Positions 26,643 to 36,807 of a stretch of 64,000 bases of DNA are shown here, piece after piece. Position 1 is the first letter of the stretch. Every line of letters starts with the position of its first letter. A program made the position numbers and the translations under genes. Origin of the DNA: Hyphomicrobiales bacterium (GTDB lineage: Bacteria; Pseudomonadota; Alphaproteobacteria; Rhizobiales; Beijerinckiaceae); NCBI GenBank assembly GCA_016716745.1, contig JADJVD010000008.1:101445-165444 (forward strand), written 5' to 3'. The notes under the pieces are model-generated. The model did no database searches and was not told where the DNA came from. It saw only the letters and a program-made list of their open reading frames with translations.

Positions 26643-27470
26643 ATGCAGAACATCTCGCGGATCGGTCTCGTTCTTGTCGCGCCGGCGCTCGCGCTGGTCG
26701 CGCTGCTGTTCCTCTATCCGCTCGGCTATTCGCTGCTCGCCGCCTTCACGCGCGAGGGCGCGCTGTCGCTCGACCACTTCGCCAAGGCGATCGAGCTTTA
26801 TTCGACGGACATCCTTTTCACGCTGGTGATGGTGATCCTGGCGACGATCCTCATCGCGATCGTGTCCATCGCCATCGCCGGCGCGATCACGCTCAGCGAA
26901 ACGCCGTGGCTCGTGACCGCGCTGAAGGCGCTGTATCGCTGGCCGTTGTTCATCCCGTTCATCGTCGCCGCCCAGTGCATGCGCACGTTCCTCGCCAAGA
27001 ACGGGTTGATGAACAACACCTTCGTCTCGCTCGGGCTGATCGAGCCGCTGCAGGCGACGAGCTTTCTCGACTGGCGCGGCATCGTCGCCACCTTCGTCTG
27101 GAAGCAGGCGCCCTTCGTCGCGCTGCTGCTCGCCGGCGCGATGGCCTCGCTCGACCGCGCGACGATCGAGGCGGCGCGCAATCTCGGCGCCTCGCGCCTG
27201 CGTCTGCTCTTCGAGATCGTGCTGCCGCAGGTCGGCCGCACGCTGATGGTGGCGCTGGTGCTCTCCTTCGTCACCATGCTCTCGGTCCTGTCCGTGCCGA
27301 TGATGGTGGCCGGCTCGCAGCCGACGATGATCACCGTCGACATGGCCTTCCGCATCAACGCCTATGGCGATTACGCCGTCGCCAACGCGCTCGGCGTCAT
27401 CTCCTACGCGATGACGGCCGTCGCCGCCTGGTTCTATCTGCGGCACAATCTGCGCGAGGACCGCGCATGA
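26643..27470 (+). CDS. ABC transporter permease (first subunit)
   Basis: 275-residue inner-membrane permease with about six TM helices. The EAA coupling loop reads 'EAARNLGASRLRLLFEIVLPQV', which docks on the ATPase. Its stop overlaps the start of the second permease (ATGA at 27467-27470). Confidence 0.88.
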   Translation: MQNISRIGLVLVAPALALVALLFLYPLGYSLLAAFTREGALSLDHFAKAIELYSTDILFTLVMVILATILIAIVSIAIAGAITLSETPWLVTALKALYRWPLFIPFIVAAQCMRTFLAKNGLMNNTFVSLGLIEPLQATSFLDWRGIVATFVWKQAPFVALLLAGAMASLDRATIEAARNLGASRLRLLFEIVLPQVGRTLMVALVLSFVTMLSVLSVPMMVAGSQPTMITVDMAFRINAYGDYAVANALGVISYAMTAVAAWFYLRHNLREDRA

Positions 27471-28278
27471 GCCCGCGCGCGCTCGTCTCGGGCGGCGCCA
27501 AGGCCGCGCTCATTCTCGCGCTCGCCTTCGCGATCTTCGGTCCGCTCGCCAATCTCGTGCTGTGGTCGGTCGCCGAGCGCTGGTATGCCCCGTTCAAGCT
27601 GCCCGTCGTCTACGGCATGCGCTATTGGGAGACGGTGTTCCGCCCCACCGGCGACGCCATGGCCTCGCTCGGCATGAGCGTGTGGATCGCCGTGCTCACC
27701 GTTGTCGTCTCGCTGGCGCTGGCCGTCCCCGCCGGCTATGCGCTGGCGCGGCTGAAGCTGCCGCTGCGCACCCTGATCATGATCGCTTTCCTGATGCCGC
27801 AGGCGTTCCCGTCTGTCGCGATCTACATCAACGTCGCGCGCATCTTCTATTCGCTCGGCCTCGCCGGCACGGTCACCGGCGTGGTGCTGGTGCATGTGGC
27901 GCACGGCCTCGTCTATTCGGTGTGGATCGCGGCCGCCGCTTTCGCCGCGGTCGACCGCGATCTGGAGCTGGCCGCGCGCAACATGGGCGCCTCGCCGCTG
28001 ACGACCTTCTTCACCGTCACGCTTCCGCTCGCCGCGCCCGGCGTCGTCGCCAGCGCCATCTTCGTGTTCCTCGGTCGCTCGACGAGTTCACCGGCGCCTT
28101 CTTCGTCGGCGTGCCGCAGGTCACGACGCTGCCGCTGCTGCTCTACAACGCCAGCATGGGCGGCAACTACCAGATCGCCTCGATCACGGCGCTCATTCTG
28201 CTCGTCCCGTCCGTGCTGTTCATGCTGTTCATCGAGCGCTTCCTGAGGGCGGACGTGCTCGCCAAGGTCGGGCGGTGA
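27467..28278 (+). CDS. ABC transporter permease (second subunit), frameshifted as read
   Basis: About 270 residues, six TM helices, EAA loop 'ELAARNMGASPLTTFFTVTLPL'. The frame from the ATG reads through '…ASAIFVFLG' and then leaves the family sequence. The expected 'SLDEFTGAFFVGVPQVTTLPLLLYN…' continues in the next frame to the TGA at 28276-28278. Losing one base around 28072-28075 (GG-TCGCTCGAC where GGN-TCG-CTC-GAC is expected) explains it. Either a sequencing indel or a fresh pseudogene; all other operon genes are intact, which favours the former. Confidence 0.8.
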
Positions 28279-28330
28279 CGGCGCCCGCGCCTGTGCTACA
28301 AGGCGGCGACGCCCCACCGGAATCTCGCTC

Positions 28331-29626
28331 ATGGCCGCGCCGAAACCGCCCGAATTCGAAACGCTGAGCCTGCACGCCGGCCAGCATCCCGATCCCGTCA
28401 CCGGCGCGCGCGCCGTGCCCGTCTACGAGACGACCTCCTTCGTCTTCCGTGACGCCGATCACGCCGCCGCCCTGTTCAATCTCGAAACCTCGGGCCACCT
28501 CTATTCGCGCATCTCCAACCCGACGGTCGCGGTGCTGGAGGAGCGCATCGCCGCGCTGGAGGGCGGCGTCGGCGCCGTGGCGACGGCCAGCGGCATGGCG
28601 GCGATGCATCTCGCCGTCGCGACGCTGCTGTCGGCGGGCGACCACATCGTCGCCTCGGCCTCGATCTATGGCGGCTCGGTCAATCTGCTGGCGCAGACGC
28701 TGCCGCGCTTCGGAATCGAAACGAGCTTCGTTCCCCCGCGCGATCTCGGGGCCTGGCGCGCCGCCGTGCGCCCGAACACCAGACTGTTCATCGGCGAGAC
28801 CATCGGCAATCCCGGCCTCGAAGTGCTGGACATCCGCGCCGTCGCCGACATCGCGCATGGCGCCGGCGTTCCGCTGCTGATCGACAACACCTTCGCGACG
28901 CCGTTTCTGGCGCGGCCCTTCGAGCAGGGCGCCGATCTCGTCATGCATTCGCTGACCAAGTGGATCGGCGGGCACGGCGTCGCCATCGGCGGCGCCATCG
29001 TCGACGGCGGCCGTTTCGACTGGGCGGCCTCGACGAAGTTCCCGACCATGACGGAGCCCTGCGCCGGCTATCACGGCCTCGCATTCGCTGACGAGTTCGG
29101 GCCGACCGCCTTCGCGATGCGCGCCCGCGCCGAGGGACTGCGCGATTTCGGCGCGTGCCTTGCGCCCGCCAACGCGGCGAAACTTCTGCTCGGTCTCGAA
29201 ACGCTGCCGCTGCGCATGCAGCGCCATGTCGAGAACACGGCCGCCGTGCTGGCCTTCCTCCAGAAGAGCGAGGCGGTCGGTTGGGTCGCCCATCCCTCGT
29301 TGCCCTCGCATCCCGATCACGCGCTCGCCGCGCGCGTGCTTCCGCAGGGCGCGGGCTCCATCGTCGCCTTCGGCGTCAATGGCGGGCGCGCGGCGGGCCG
29401 GCGCTTCATCGAGGCGTTGAAGCTCGCCAGCCATCTCGCCAATGTCGGCGACGCCAAGACGCTCGTCATTCACCCCGCCAGCACCACGCATCGCCAGATG
29501 AGCGCGGAGCAACTGGCGAAAGCCGGCGTCGGCGAGGATATGATCCGTCTGTCCGTCGGGCTCGAGGCGGCGTCCGACATCGTCGCCGATCTCGCGCAGG
29601 CCCTGCGCGCGTCGCAGAAAGCGTGA
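28331..29626 (+). CDS. O-acetyl-/O-succinylhomoserine sulfhydrylase (MetY/MetZ type)
   Basis: 431-residue PLP enzyme of the Cys/Met metabolism class. The Schiff-base Lys is K210 in 'VMHSLTKWIGGHG'; phosphate-binding 'ATASGMAA' and 'IDNTFATPFLARPFEQGAD' fit. The N-terminus 'FETLSLHAGQHPDPVTGARAVPVYETTSFVF' is typical of O-acetylhomoserine sulfhydrylase. It forms homocysteine from sulfide and an activated homoserine. The following hydrolase starts 10 nt downstream. Confidence 0.88.
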   Translation: MAAPKPPEFETLSLHAGQHPDPVTGARAVPVYETTSFVFRDADHAAALFNLETSGHLYSRISNPTVAVLEERIAALEGGVGAVATASGMAAMHLAVATLLSAGDHIVASASIYGGSVNLLAQTLPRFGIETSFVPPRDLGAWRAAVRPNTRLFIGETIGNPGLEVLDIRAVADIAHGAGVPLLIDNTFATPFLARPFEQGADLVMHSLTKWIGGHGVAIGGAIVDGGRFDWAASTKFPTMTEPCAGYHGLAFADEFGPTAFAMRARAEGLRDFGACLAPANAAKLLLGLETLPLRMQRHVENTAAVLAFLQKSEAVGWVAHPSLPSHPDHALAARVLPQGAGSIVAFGVNGGRAAGRRFIEALKLASHLANVGDAKTLVIHPASTTHRQMSAEQLAKAGVGEDMIRLSVGLEAASDIVADLAQALRASQKA

Positions 29627-29636
29627 GGAGCCGGCC

Positions 29637-30422
29637 ATGAATCTCGTCGTCGACGGCCGCTCCGTCTTCGCGCCCGGCGCCCTCGCGGGCGGCCGTCCGC
29701 TCATCCTGTTCCTGCATGGCGCGGGGATGGACCACAGCGTTTGGGCCATGCAGTCGCGCTGGTTCGCCGCGCGCGGTTGCGACGTGCTGGCGCTCGACTT
29801 TCCCGGCCATGGCCGCTCGGCCGGGCCGCCTCTGCCGACCATCGACGCGATGGCGGACTGGACGGCGCGCGTCATCGCGGCGGCGGGCGCGGAGAAGGCG
29901 ACGCTTGTCGGTCATTCGATGGGCGCTCTCGTCGCGCTGGCGACGGCCGCGCGTCACCCCGCGCGCGTCTCTGCGCTGGCGCTGGTCGGCGCGGCGGCGA
30001 AGATGCCCGTGCATCCCGACATGCTCGCCAGCGCCGCGCGCAATGAGGAGGACGCCGTCGCGATGGTGTCGCTCTGGGGGCTCGGCGCGGGAGCCGTGCA
30101 GGGCGGCGCGCCCTCGCCGGGTCAATGGATGCTCGGGTCGGTGTGGCGCCTCATCGCGCGCAGCGCGCCGGGCGTGCTGCACAACGACCTCGCCGCCTGC
30201 GACGCCGCCGGCGACGTGACTGCGCTTGCCGCGCGCGTCGCATGTCCGACGCTCGTGCTTTCCGGCGAGCGCGACATGATGACGCCGGCGCGCGGCGGCA
30301 AGGCGTTGGCGGCCGCCATCGCCGGCGCGCGCCAGCAGGTCATCCCCGGCGCCGGACACATGATGATGATCGAGCGCGACCGCGAAACCGTGCAGGCGTT
30401 GCGGCCGCTCTGTGGCGCTTGA
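29637..30422 (+). CDS. Alpha/beta-fold hydrolase
   Basis: 261-residue serine hydrolase with oxyanion HG (27-28), nucleophile elbow GHSMG (Ser94), an acid in 'LSGERDMMTP' and the catalytic His in 'GAGHMMMIERD'. It sits directly behind the MetY-like gene; if it acts on a homoserine ester or thioester the pairing would make sense, but it is not a recognisable MetX. Substrate unknown. Confidence 0.82.
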   Translation: MNLVVDGRSVFAPGALAGGRPLILFLHGAGMDHSVWAMQSRWFAARGCDVLALDFPGHGRSAGPPLPTIDAMADWTARVIAAAGAEKATLVGHSMGALVALATAARHPARVSALALVGAAAKMPVHPDMLASAARNEEDAVAMVSLWGLGAGAVQGGAPSPGQWMLGSVWRLIARSAPGVLHNDLAACDAAGDVTALAARVACPTLVLSGERDMMTPARGGKALAAAIAGARQQVIPGAGHMMMIERDRETVQALRPLCGA

Positions 30423-30610
30423 CGACCAGCGCAATCGCTCACCGGCGCCGCCGCGCGCGCAAATGCCGGAAAATGACGCTAGGGAAACGACTTAACCTCT
30501 CTGGCGCGGTCTCGCTAAGGATTCGTTAGGGGGGCTGGAACGCTTGCTTTGACGCGCCGCCGCGCGCTCGCTTTGGTCGTTCGCAAAGAACGACGAATGA
30601 GGGCGAAACG

Positions 30611-31933
30611 GTGCGCACGTTCAAGACATTGCGTGAGAGCTTTCTGCGCGACCGCCGGGGCGCTGCTGCGGTCATGTTCGGCCTCTCGCTGGTTCCCTTG
30701 ACGGGCGCGGTCGGCGTCGCGGTCGATCTCAGCCGCGCCGAGCAGACGAGGGCCGCGCTGCAGAACGCGGTCGACGCCGCCGCCCTCGCCGCCGCCCGCG
30801 AATTGCGCAAGAGCGGCGACGCCCTGGCCGCCGAGCAGCAGGCCACGGCGATGTTCGCGGCCTCGAGGCCCTCCGGCGTTCAGGCGACGATGCAGACGCC
30901 CGTGATCGACGTCGACGCCCGAACGATCGACCTGCGCGCCACGGCGCAATCGACCACGATGTTCATGGCGGCGGTCTCGGATTCGTATCAGTCCTTGACG
31001 GTCAACGCCGCCGCCCGCTCGCTCGCCGGCGCCGTGGCGAGCGGACTCGATCTCGAAGTCGCGCTCATGCTCGACGTCACGATCTCGATGAGTCAGGCCT
31101 CCGGCACCAAGGGCCAGACCAAGCTTCAGGCCATGCGATCGGCAGCCAAGACGTTCATCGGCGCCGTGGTGCAGGACAATCAGACGCCGCACGCCTCGCG
31201 CGCCGCGCTGGTTCCCTTCTCGTCCGCCGTCAATGTCGGGACCTATTTCAAGAAGGTGACGAACACGAACCCGACGAGCAACTGGACCAGCGTGGTCGAG
31301 CGCTCGGGCGCGTCCGCCTTCACCGACGATCCGCCCCGCGCGGGCGCCTACTTCACCAGCTATCGCACCGCCCACACCACCGCGATCGGCTCTTCGTCGA
31401 CGATCCAGAAGCTCGAGCGCAACCGCACCGCGAACATTCCGGCCGCGTCCTACGTCATGCCCCTGACGAGCGACAAGGAGGCGCTGAATGCGGCCGTCGA
31501 CGCGCTGAAGGCGGACGGAACGACCGCCGGCCACATCGGAACCGCCTGGTCCTGGTACATGCTGTCGCCGAATTGGGGAGCCGTCTGGACCACTGGCGCG
31601 CCGGCCGCCTACGACGCGTCGAAGACGCTCAAGGTCGCGGTGCTGATGTCGGACTTCGATTTCAACGTTTATTACCAATCCGCCAACGGCGACATGAATG
31701 CGCAGACGCGGGCCTTGTGCGCCAACATGAAGGCGGCCGGAATCACGGTTTACACGATCGGCTTCCAGGTCGACTCCAACTTGCCGGACGCGGTCGATCT
31801 GTTCACGAGCTGCGCCAGCGATCCGTCGAAGGCGATTTCGGCGCAGACCGGCGCCGACCTCGTCGCCGCTTACACCCAGCTCGCCGAAACCGTGCGCGAC
31901 AGCATCGCCTCGCCGGTCCGTCTCGCGCGCTGA
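30611..31933 (+). CDS. TadG-like pilus assembly protein (vWA-like)
   Basis: 440-residue Tad-locus pseudopilin-like protein. A short basic N-terminus and a TM helix ('RRGAAAVMFGLSLVPLTGAVGVAVDLSRA') are followed by the TadE/TadG 'ALQNAVDAAALAAAREL' segment and a vWA-like domain with MIDAS-type 'MLDVTISMS'. GTG start. It is convergent with tadC (24-bp gap). Upstream 30423-30610 (188 bp) holds no gene that I can see. Confidence 0.82.
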   Translation: MRTFKTLRESFLRDRRGAAAVMFGLSLVPLTGAVGVAVDLSRAEQTRAALQNAVDAAALAAARELRKSGDALAAEQQATAMFAASRPSGVQATMQTPVIDVDARTIDLRATAQSTTMFMAAVSDSYQSLTVNAAARSLAGAVASGLDLEVALMLDVTISMSQASGTKGQTKLQAMRSAAKTFIGAVVQDNQTPHASRAALVPFSSAVNVGTYFKKVTNTNPTSNWTSVVERSGASAFTDDPPRAGAYFTSYRTAHTTAIGSSSTIQKLERNRTANIPAASYVMPLTSDKEALNAAVDALKADGTTAGHIGTAWSWYMLSPNWGAVWTTGAPAAYDASKTLKVAVLMSDFDFNVYYQSANGDMNAQTRALCANMKAAGITVYTIGFQVDSNLPDAVDLFTSCASDPSKAISAQTGADLVAAYTQLAETVRDSIASPVRLAR

Positions 31934-31957
31934 GGCGATCTTGCGGCCCCGCCTGCG

Positions 31958-32914
31958 TCAGAACGTGCGATAGACCGCGAGGTAGCCCGGCAGCGCGATC
32001 ACCACGAGCAGCACGGGAAAGATGAACAGCATCAGCGGCACGACGAGCTTGGCCGGCAGCGACTGCGCCTTCTCCTCGGCCTTCATCATCCGCTTGTTGC
32101 GCATGTCGTCGCTATAGGCGCGCAGCGATTGCGACAGGCTCGCGCCGATCTCCTCCGACTGCTGCAGCAGATTGGCGAAGGACAGCGCCTCCTCGACGCC
32201 AAGCCGATGCGCCATCGACTCGATCGCCTTCGACAGCGTCTTGCCGCCACGGATCTCCAGCGTCGCCATCTGCAAGTTGGCGGCGAGGCGCGGATAGCCG
32301 AGCTCGATCTCCTTGGCGATGCGCGCCAGCCCCGCCTCCATGCTCAGGCCCGCCTGCGCGCAGACGATCATCAGATCCATCACGTCGGGAAAACCCTGCC
32401 GGTATTCCGCCTGCCGGCGCCGGATCAGCCGGTCGAGCGCGAGCAGCGGGACGAAATAGCCGAGCCCGAGCGCGCCGACGACGACTTCGGTCAGCGCCAG
32501 CGAACCGATCTGCTCGGCGATCATCGGCGCGACGAGATAAGCCACGGCGGCCAGACATACCGCCGCGCAGAGCCGGGCGGCGAAGAACCACGAGACGGCG
32601 CGCGGATCGAACAGGCCCGCTCGCTGCAGCTTGGCCCGCAACACCTTCACGGCTTGTTCGTCGCGCTCGCCCAGATTTCCGTCGATCGAGCGCACGAGGC
32701 CGTCGAGGCGCCGGCGACCGCCCGAGGTTTGCGGAGCGCCGCCGCGCTTGACCTCGGCCATCGCGGCGCGTCGCCGGATTTCGCGCCTGCGCCCGATGAC
32801 GTCGGCCAGAAACAGACCGAGCGTCACCGCGACGACGGGCGCCCCGACCCACATCCAGCCGGATATGGCGGCTTGCCCGAGACCGAGAAGGACGTCGCGA
32901 AGCGTGTCGAACAT
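31958..32914 (-). CDS. tadC: Tad pilus inner-membrane protein TadC
   Basis: 318-residue GspF-type platform protein with an N-terminal TM, two central TM segments ('LCAAVCLAAVAYLVAPMI', 'VVVGALGLGYFVPLLAL'), the T2SSF domain ('FPDVMDLMIVCAQAGLSMEAGLARIAKEI', 'EEIGASLSQSLRAYSDDMR') and a C-terminal TM. It pairs with TadB to couple the ATPase to pilin assembly. Four nt downstream of tadB. Confidence 0.9.
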   Translation of the reverse strand: MFDTLRDVLLGLGQAAISGWMWVGAPVVAVTLGLFLADVIGRRREIRRRAAMAEVKRGGAPQTSGGRRRLDGLVRSIDGNLGERDEQAVKVLRAKLQRAGLFDPRAVSWFFAARLCAAVCLAAVAYLVAPMIAEQIGSLALTEVVVGALGLGYFVPLLALDRLIRRRQAEYRQGFPDVMDLMIVCAQAGLSMEAGLARIAKEIELGYPRLAANLQMATLEIRGGKTLSKAIESMAHRLGVEEALSFANLLQQSEEIGASLSQSLRAYSDDMRNKRMMKAEEKAQSLPAKLVVPLMLFIFPVLLVVIALPGYLAVYRTF

Positions 32915-32918
32915 GGCG

Positions 32919-33893
32919 TCAGTTCTTGAAGTTGATCATCTTCAGCATCACCAGATTGCCGAGGCCCGCCCAGACCGCGCAGGCGATCAGTCCCTTCGTC
33001 AGGACTGGGTCGCCCCAGTGCTTGCCGAAATAGGACGGCGCAAGAAAGTTGATGGCGGCGAAGACGAGGACGGGAATAGCCGTGAGGAGAATCGCCGAGA
33101 AACGGCCCTCGGCCGACAGCGCATGAATCTTGCGCCGCATCTTGGCGCGTTCGCGGATGACGGCGCCGAGGTTCTCGAGAATCTCGGTCAGATTGCCGCC
33201 GGCCTGCGTCTGGATGGTGACGGAGGTGACGAACAGCGGCAAGTCCACCTGGCCGACGCGCGTGTAGAGATTGCGCAACGCCGATTCGAGATCGAGCCCG
33301 AACGTCACTTCGTCCTCGAGCAATCCGAACTCGGAGCCGATCGGGTCGGGCATGCTGCGCGCCACCATGCGGATCGCCGACGGCACGGGGTGGCCGGCGC
33401 GCAGACTGCGCACGATCATGTCGATCGCCTCGGCGAATTGGTCGGTGAATTTGCGCCGGCGGCGCCGCCGTAGCCAGAGCAGCGCGAGCAATGGCAGCGC
33501 GAGGCCGCCGAAAAGGGCCGCCAGCGGCGCCTGATAGCTATGGTGATAGGGCAGGGCGAGCGCGGCCGATGCGGCGGCGCATCCCGCCGCCGCGAGCAGC
33601 AGCCTGTTCATGCCCCAAGTCACGCCCGATTGCGCGACGAGCCGGTTCAGCCAGGACAGCCAGAGAATGAAGGCGCCCGATGCGTCGAGCCCGCGCTCCC
33701 GCTTGAGCTGGATCGAGGCCTGCTCGCGCCCCGCAACGCCGTCGAGCTTCGCGAGCCGGCGATTGATGCGGCGACGGCGATCGGTGGCGTGATGAAAGGT
33801 CAGATACAGCGCGTCCGCGACGATCAGCGCGACGCCGCCGATGGCGACGTAGAAAACCCAGCTTGCGTCGAGCGATCCGAACATCGCCGTCAC
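32919..33893 (-). CDS. tadB: Tad pilus inner-membrane protein TadB
   Basis: 324-residue T2SSF-family membrane protein: 'FAEAIDMIVRSLRAGHPVPSAIRMVARSMPDPIGSEFGLLEDEVTFGLDLESALRNL' followed by 'TQAGGNLTEILENLGAVIRERAKMRRKI', flanked by TM helices. The start overlaps the CpaF stop by ATGA (33890-33893). Confidence 0.9.
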   Translation of the reverse strand: MTAMFGSLDASWVFYVAIGGVALIVADALYLTFHHATDRRRRINRRLAKLDGVAGREQASIQLKRERGLDASGAFILWLSWLNRLVAQSGVTWGMNRLLLAAAGCAAASAALALPYHHSYQAPLAALFGGLALPLLALLWLRRRRRRKFTDQFAEAIDMIVRSLRAGHPVPSAIRMVARSMPDPIGSEFGLLEDEVTFGLDLESALRNLYTRVGQVDLPLFVTSVTIQTQAGGNLTEILENLGAVIRERAKMRRKIHALSAEGRFSAILLTAIPVLVFAAINFLAPSYFGKHWGDPVLTKGLIACAVWAGLGNLVMLKMINFKN

Positions 33894-35293
33894 ATCGGCA
33901 TCGACGGATCGAAGTGCGAGGGTGGCAGCACCATCCCTTTGGCCACCAGATCCTGAAGGAAGCGCGGCCGCGCGCCGGTGGCGCTGTAGGCGCCGTGAAT
34001 CTTGCCGTCCTCGTCGGTTCTCTGCCGCACGAAGCGGAAGATCTCCTGCATCTGCACCACGTCGCCTTCCATGCCGGTGATCTCGGCGATCGAGGTGACG
34101 CGGCGCGAGCCGTCCGACAGGCGTTGGAGTTGCACGACCATGCGAATGGCGGCGGCGATCTGCGCGCGGATCGACTGCTGCGACATCGGCAGGCCGGCCA
34201 TGCCGATCATCTGTTCGAGGCGCGAGACCGCCTCGCGCGGCGAGTTGGCGTGGATCGTCGCCATCGAGCCTTCATGGCCGGTGTTCATCGCCTGCAGCAT
34301 GTCGAACGCCTCCTCGCCGCGGCACTCGCCGAGGATGATGCGTTCGGGCCGCATGCGCAGCGCGTTCTTGACGAGTTCGCGCTGCCGGATTTCGCCCTTG
34401 CCCTCGATGTTGGGCGGGCGCGTCTCCATGCGGGCGACGTGGCGCTGCTGCAATTGCAGCTCCGCCGCGTCCTCGATGGTGATCAGGCGCTCCTTGTCCG
34501 AGATGAACGACGATAGCGCGTTGAGCATCGTCGTCTTGCCCGAACCTGTGCCGCCCGAAACGATCAGCGTGATGCGCGAGGCGACGGCGGCCGCCAGCAG
34601 GTCCGCCATCGGGCGCGTCAGCGCGCCGACTTCGATCAGCCGGTCGAGCGACAGCGGGCGCTTGGAGAATTTTCGGATCGAGACGAGCGGCCCGTCGATC
34701 GCGATGGGGCGGATCGCGACATTGACGCGCGAGCCGTCGGGCAGGCGCGCGTCGCACATCGGCTGCGATTCGTCGACGCGTCGGCCGACGCCGGAGACGA
34801 TGCGGTTGACGATGCGCAGGAGATGTGCCTCGTCGCGGAAGCGAACCGGCGCCGGCTCCAGCACGCCGCGACGCTCGACGAACACGCATTCGTGCCCGTT
34901 GATCAGGATGTCGCTGATCGTCGGATCTTTCAGAAGCGGCTCGATGGGGCCGAGGCCGGCGATCTCGTCCATGATCTCGGACACGAAATCGGTCAGCTCC
35001 TGCGCGGTCAGCGCGATGCGCTCCTTGGCGATGTATTCGGCGACCATGTCGTGAATCTGCGGCCGCGCCTCCTCCGCCTTGACGCGGTGCATCGCCGAAA
35101 GATTGAGGTCTTCGAGCAATTGGTGATGCAGCCGCACCTTGGCGTCGAGCAGGCGTTGCGACTGCGCGCCGGGCGGCGGGCTCGCCTCGACGGGCGGCGC
35201 GACGCTGGCGGAGAGAGACGGCGCGTCCTGCGTCGCCACGACTTGCAGGACGCTCGGCGAGGGAGCCCGTTGCGCGGAGAAGCGGCCTGCCAT
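33890..35293 (-). CDS. cpaF: Tad pilus ATPase CpaF/TadA
   Basis: 467-residue secretion ATPase that powers Flp pilus assembly. Walker A GGTGSGKT is at 247-254; 'ITIEDAAELQL' (Asp box), 'ALRMRPERIILGECRGEEAFDMLQAMNTGHEGSMATIHANS' (Walker B and His box) follow. The ATG at 35293 is 7 nt after the CpaE stop. Confidence 0.93.
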   Translation of the reverse strand: MAGRFSAQRAPSPSVLQVVATQDAPSLSASVAPPVEASPPPGAQSQRLLDAKVRLHHQLLEDLNLSAMHRVKAEEARPQIHDMVAEYIAKERIALTAQELTDFVSEIMDEIAGLGPIEPLLKDPTISDILINGHECVFVERRGVLEPAPVRFRDEAHLLRIVNRIVSGVGRRVDESQPMCDARLPDGSRVNVAIRPIAIDGPLVSIRKFSKRPLSLDRLIEVGALTRPMADLLAAAVASRITLIVSGGTGSGKTTMLNALSSFISDKERLITIEDAAELQLQQRHVARMETRPPNIEGKGEIRQRELVKNALRMRPERIILGECRGEEAFDMLQAMNTGHEGSMATIHANSPREAVSRLEQMIGMAGLPMSQQSIRAQIAAAIRMVVQLQRLSDGSRRVTSIAEITGMEGDVVQMQEIFRFVRQRTDEDGKIHGAYSATGARPRFLQDLVAKGMVLPPSHFDPSMPM

Positions 35294-35300
35294 GTAAACC

Positions 35301-36470
35301 TCAGAACCGGGAGAAGAAGTCGATGGCGCGGCTCTTCCACGACGTCGGCGCCGCCTCGCTGAACAGGATGCGCGCAAGGTCCGCCGAGACGTTGTTGCTC
35401 GGGCGAACCTCCTCGAGCGCCAGACCGCGGTCGATCGCCTCGCGCACCAGCCCGTAATTGTTGCCGACGGAGCCGGCGTAGGAGCCGTTCAGCGCCTTCT
35501 CGACGTCCGACGCGCGCAACCCGTTGCCGACGCCGCTCGCGAAGCGGTTGACGATCACCTGCGGCGTCGTCGGCCCGTCGAGACGCTCGGCGATCTTGTC
35601 CGACAGCCGTCGCGCGAAGCGCAGGCCCGGCACGGTCATGTCGGTGACGACGTAGATCCTGTTCGACGCGCCGAGAATGGCGTCCGTCCACGGCCGCCAG
35701 GTGCGCGGCAGGTCGATCACCACATGGTCGTAACGCATCGCCACCACGTCGAGCAGCCGCATGATCGCGTCGACGTCGATGTCCAGCTCCTGCGCCGGCT
35801 GCGCGGGGCTGGCGATCAGCGCGAGGCCGGACTTGTGGCGCGAACACAGGGCCTCGAGCAATTGCAGATCGAGGCGCTCGCCGCGCGGACCGACTTCGGC
35901 GAGATCGAGACGCGGCTCGAGATCGAGAAAGTCGGCGCAGGCCTCGTTGGTGAAGTCGAGATCGACGAGGCAGGTGCGCTCGCGCTCGCCGCCGCGGCGC
36001 GTCAACTGGATGGCGCTCTCCACCGCGAGAGTCGTATTGCCGACGCCGCCGGCGGCGGGAATGAAGCAGGTGATCTGTGCGTCCGAACGCGCCGCCTCGT
36101 CGCGCGCCGCGAGCAGTTTCAGGGTCGCGCGCAGCGCCTCGTCGGGCTTCACCGGCTTGCACAGAAAGTCGGCGACGCGCATCTGCATCAGCGCGCGCAT
36201 GATCGAGGGGTCGAAACTATCGGTCAGCACGATGGCCGGCGCGCGCCCGCCGATGCGGCCGATCAGACGCTCGAGCGCCGCCATCTGAGCAGGCTGCGCG
36301 GCGTCAAGATCGATCAGCGCGAGCGAGAATTCGCCCTGCGCGTCGAGGTCGCCCACATCGGCGACGTCATGCGCGACGATCTTGAGCGAGGCCTGGCGCG
36401 CGGTGTTGAAGGTGCCGCGCATCGCATCGCAGAAGGCGGCGTCGGGGGAGACGAGGAGGACGGTGGACAC
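35301..36470 (-). CDS. cpaE: Pilus assembly protein CpaE (ParA/MinD-like)
   Basis: 389 residues: a degenerate receiver domain (1-130, 'VADFLCKPVKPDEA') and a MinD/ParA-type ATPase domain. Its P-loop is GGVGNTT, with Asn replacing the usual Lys, as is common in CpaE. 'CLVDLDFTNEACADFLDLEPRLDLAEV' and 'YDHVVIDLPRTWRPW' follow. It localises Tad pilus assembly. Confidence 0.88.
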   Translation of the reverse strand: MSTVLLVSPDAAFCDAMRGTFNTARQASLKIVAHDVADVGDLDAQGEFSLALIDLDAAQPAQMAALERLIGRIGGRAPAIVLTDSFDPSIMRALMQMRVADFLCKPVKPDEALRATLKLLAARDEAARSDAQITCFIPAAGGVGNTTLAVESAIQLTRRGGERERTCLVDLDFTNEACADFLDLEPRLDLAEVGPRGERLDLQLLEALCSRHKSGLALIASPAQPAQELDIDVDAIMRLLDVVAMRYDHVVIDLPRTWRPWTDAILGASNRIYVVTDMTVPGLRFARRLSDKIAERLDGPTTPQVIVNRFASGVGNGLRASDVEKALNGSYAGSVGNNYGLVREAIDRGLALEEVRPSNNVSADLARILFSEAAPTSWKSRAIDFFSRF

Positions 36471-36495
36471 GCGTGTCTTCCTGCTTGCGGCTGGG

Positions 36496-36807
36496 TCAGT
36501 TCGCGGGCGCGGCGGCGGGCGCCGCCGGGACGAGGGTGAGTTGCTGCGCGGCCGGGGCGTTCGGCTTCTGTGTCGTCGGCGAAACGCCGGTTCGATACCG
36601 CGTCATCGCGTCGGCGATGCGCGCTCCGTCGCTCCGCCCGGGCGCGGAGCCGTAACGCGGCCAGGGGTCGATGATGTGGACGGCCTTGTTCGCCGCCACC
36701 GCCTCGCCGGCATGGGCGCTGACTGTGTCGCGCCGCGCCAGCGAGTCGGCGCATCCGCCGAGGAGCAGACACGCCGTGACGGCGGTCGCGATGCGAAGCG
36801 GCTTCAT
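36496..36807 (-). CDS. Small lipoprotein in CpaD position
   Basis: 103-residue lipoprotein with lipobox L-L-G-G-C19 and the segment 'HIIDPWPRYGSAPGRSDGARIADAMTRYRTGV', followed by a Pro/Ala tail. It takes the place of cpaD between the secretin and CpaE but is about half the usual CpaD length. It probably assists the secretin in the outer membrane. Overlaps cpaC by ATGA. Confidence 0.72.
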   Translation of the reverse strand: MKPLRIATAVTACLLLGGCADSLARRDTVSAHAGEAVAANKAVHIIDPWPRYGSAPGRSDGARIADAMTRYRTGVSPTTQKPNAPAAQQLTLVPAAPAAAPAN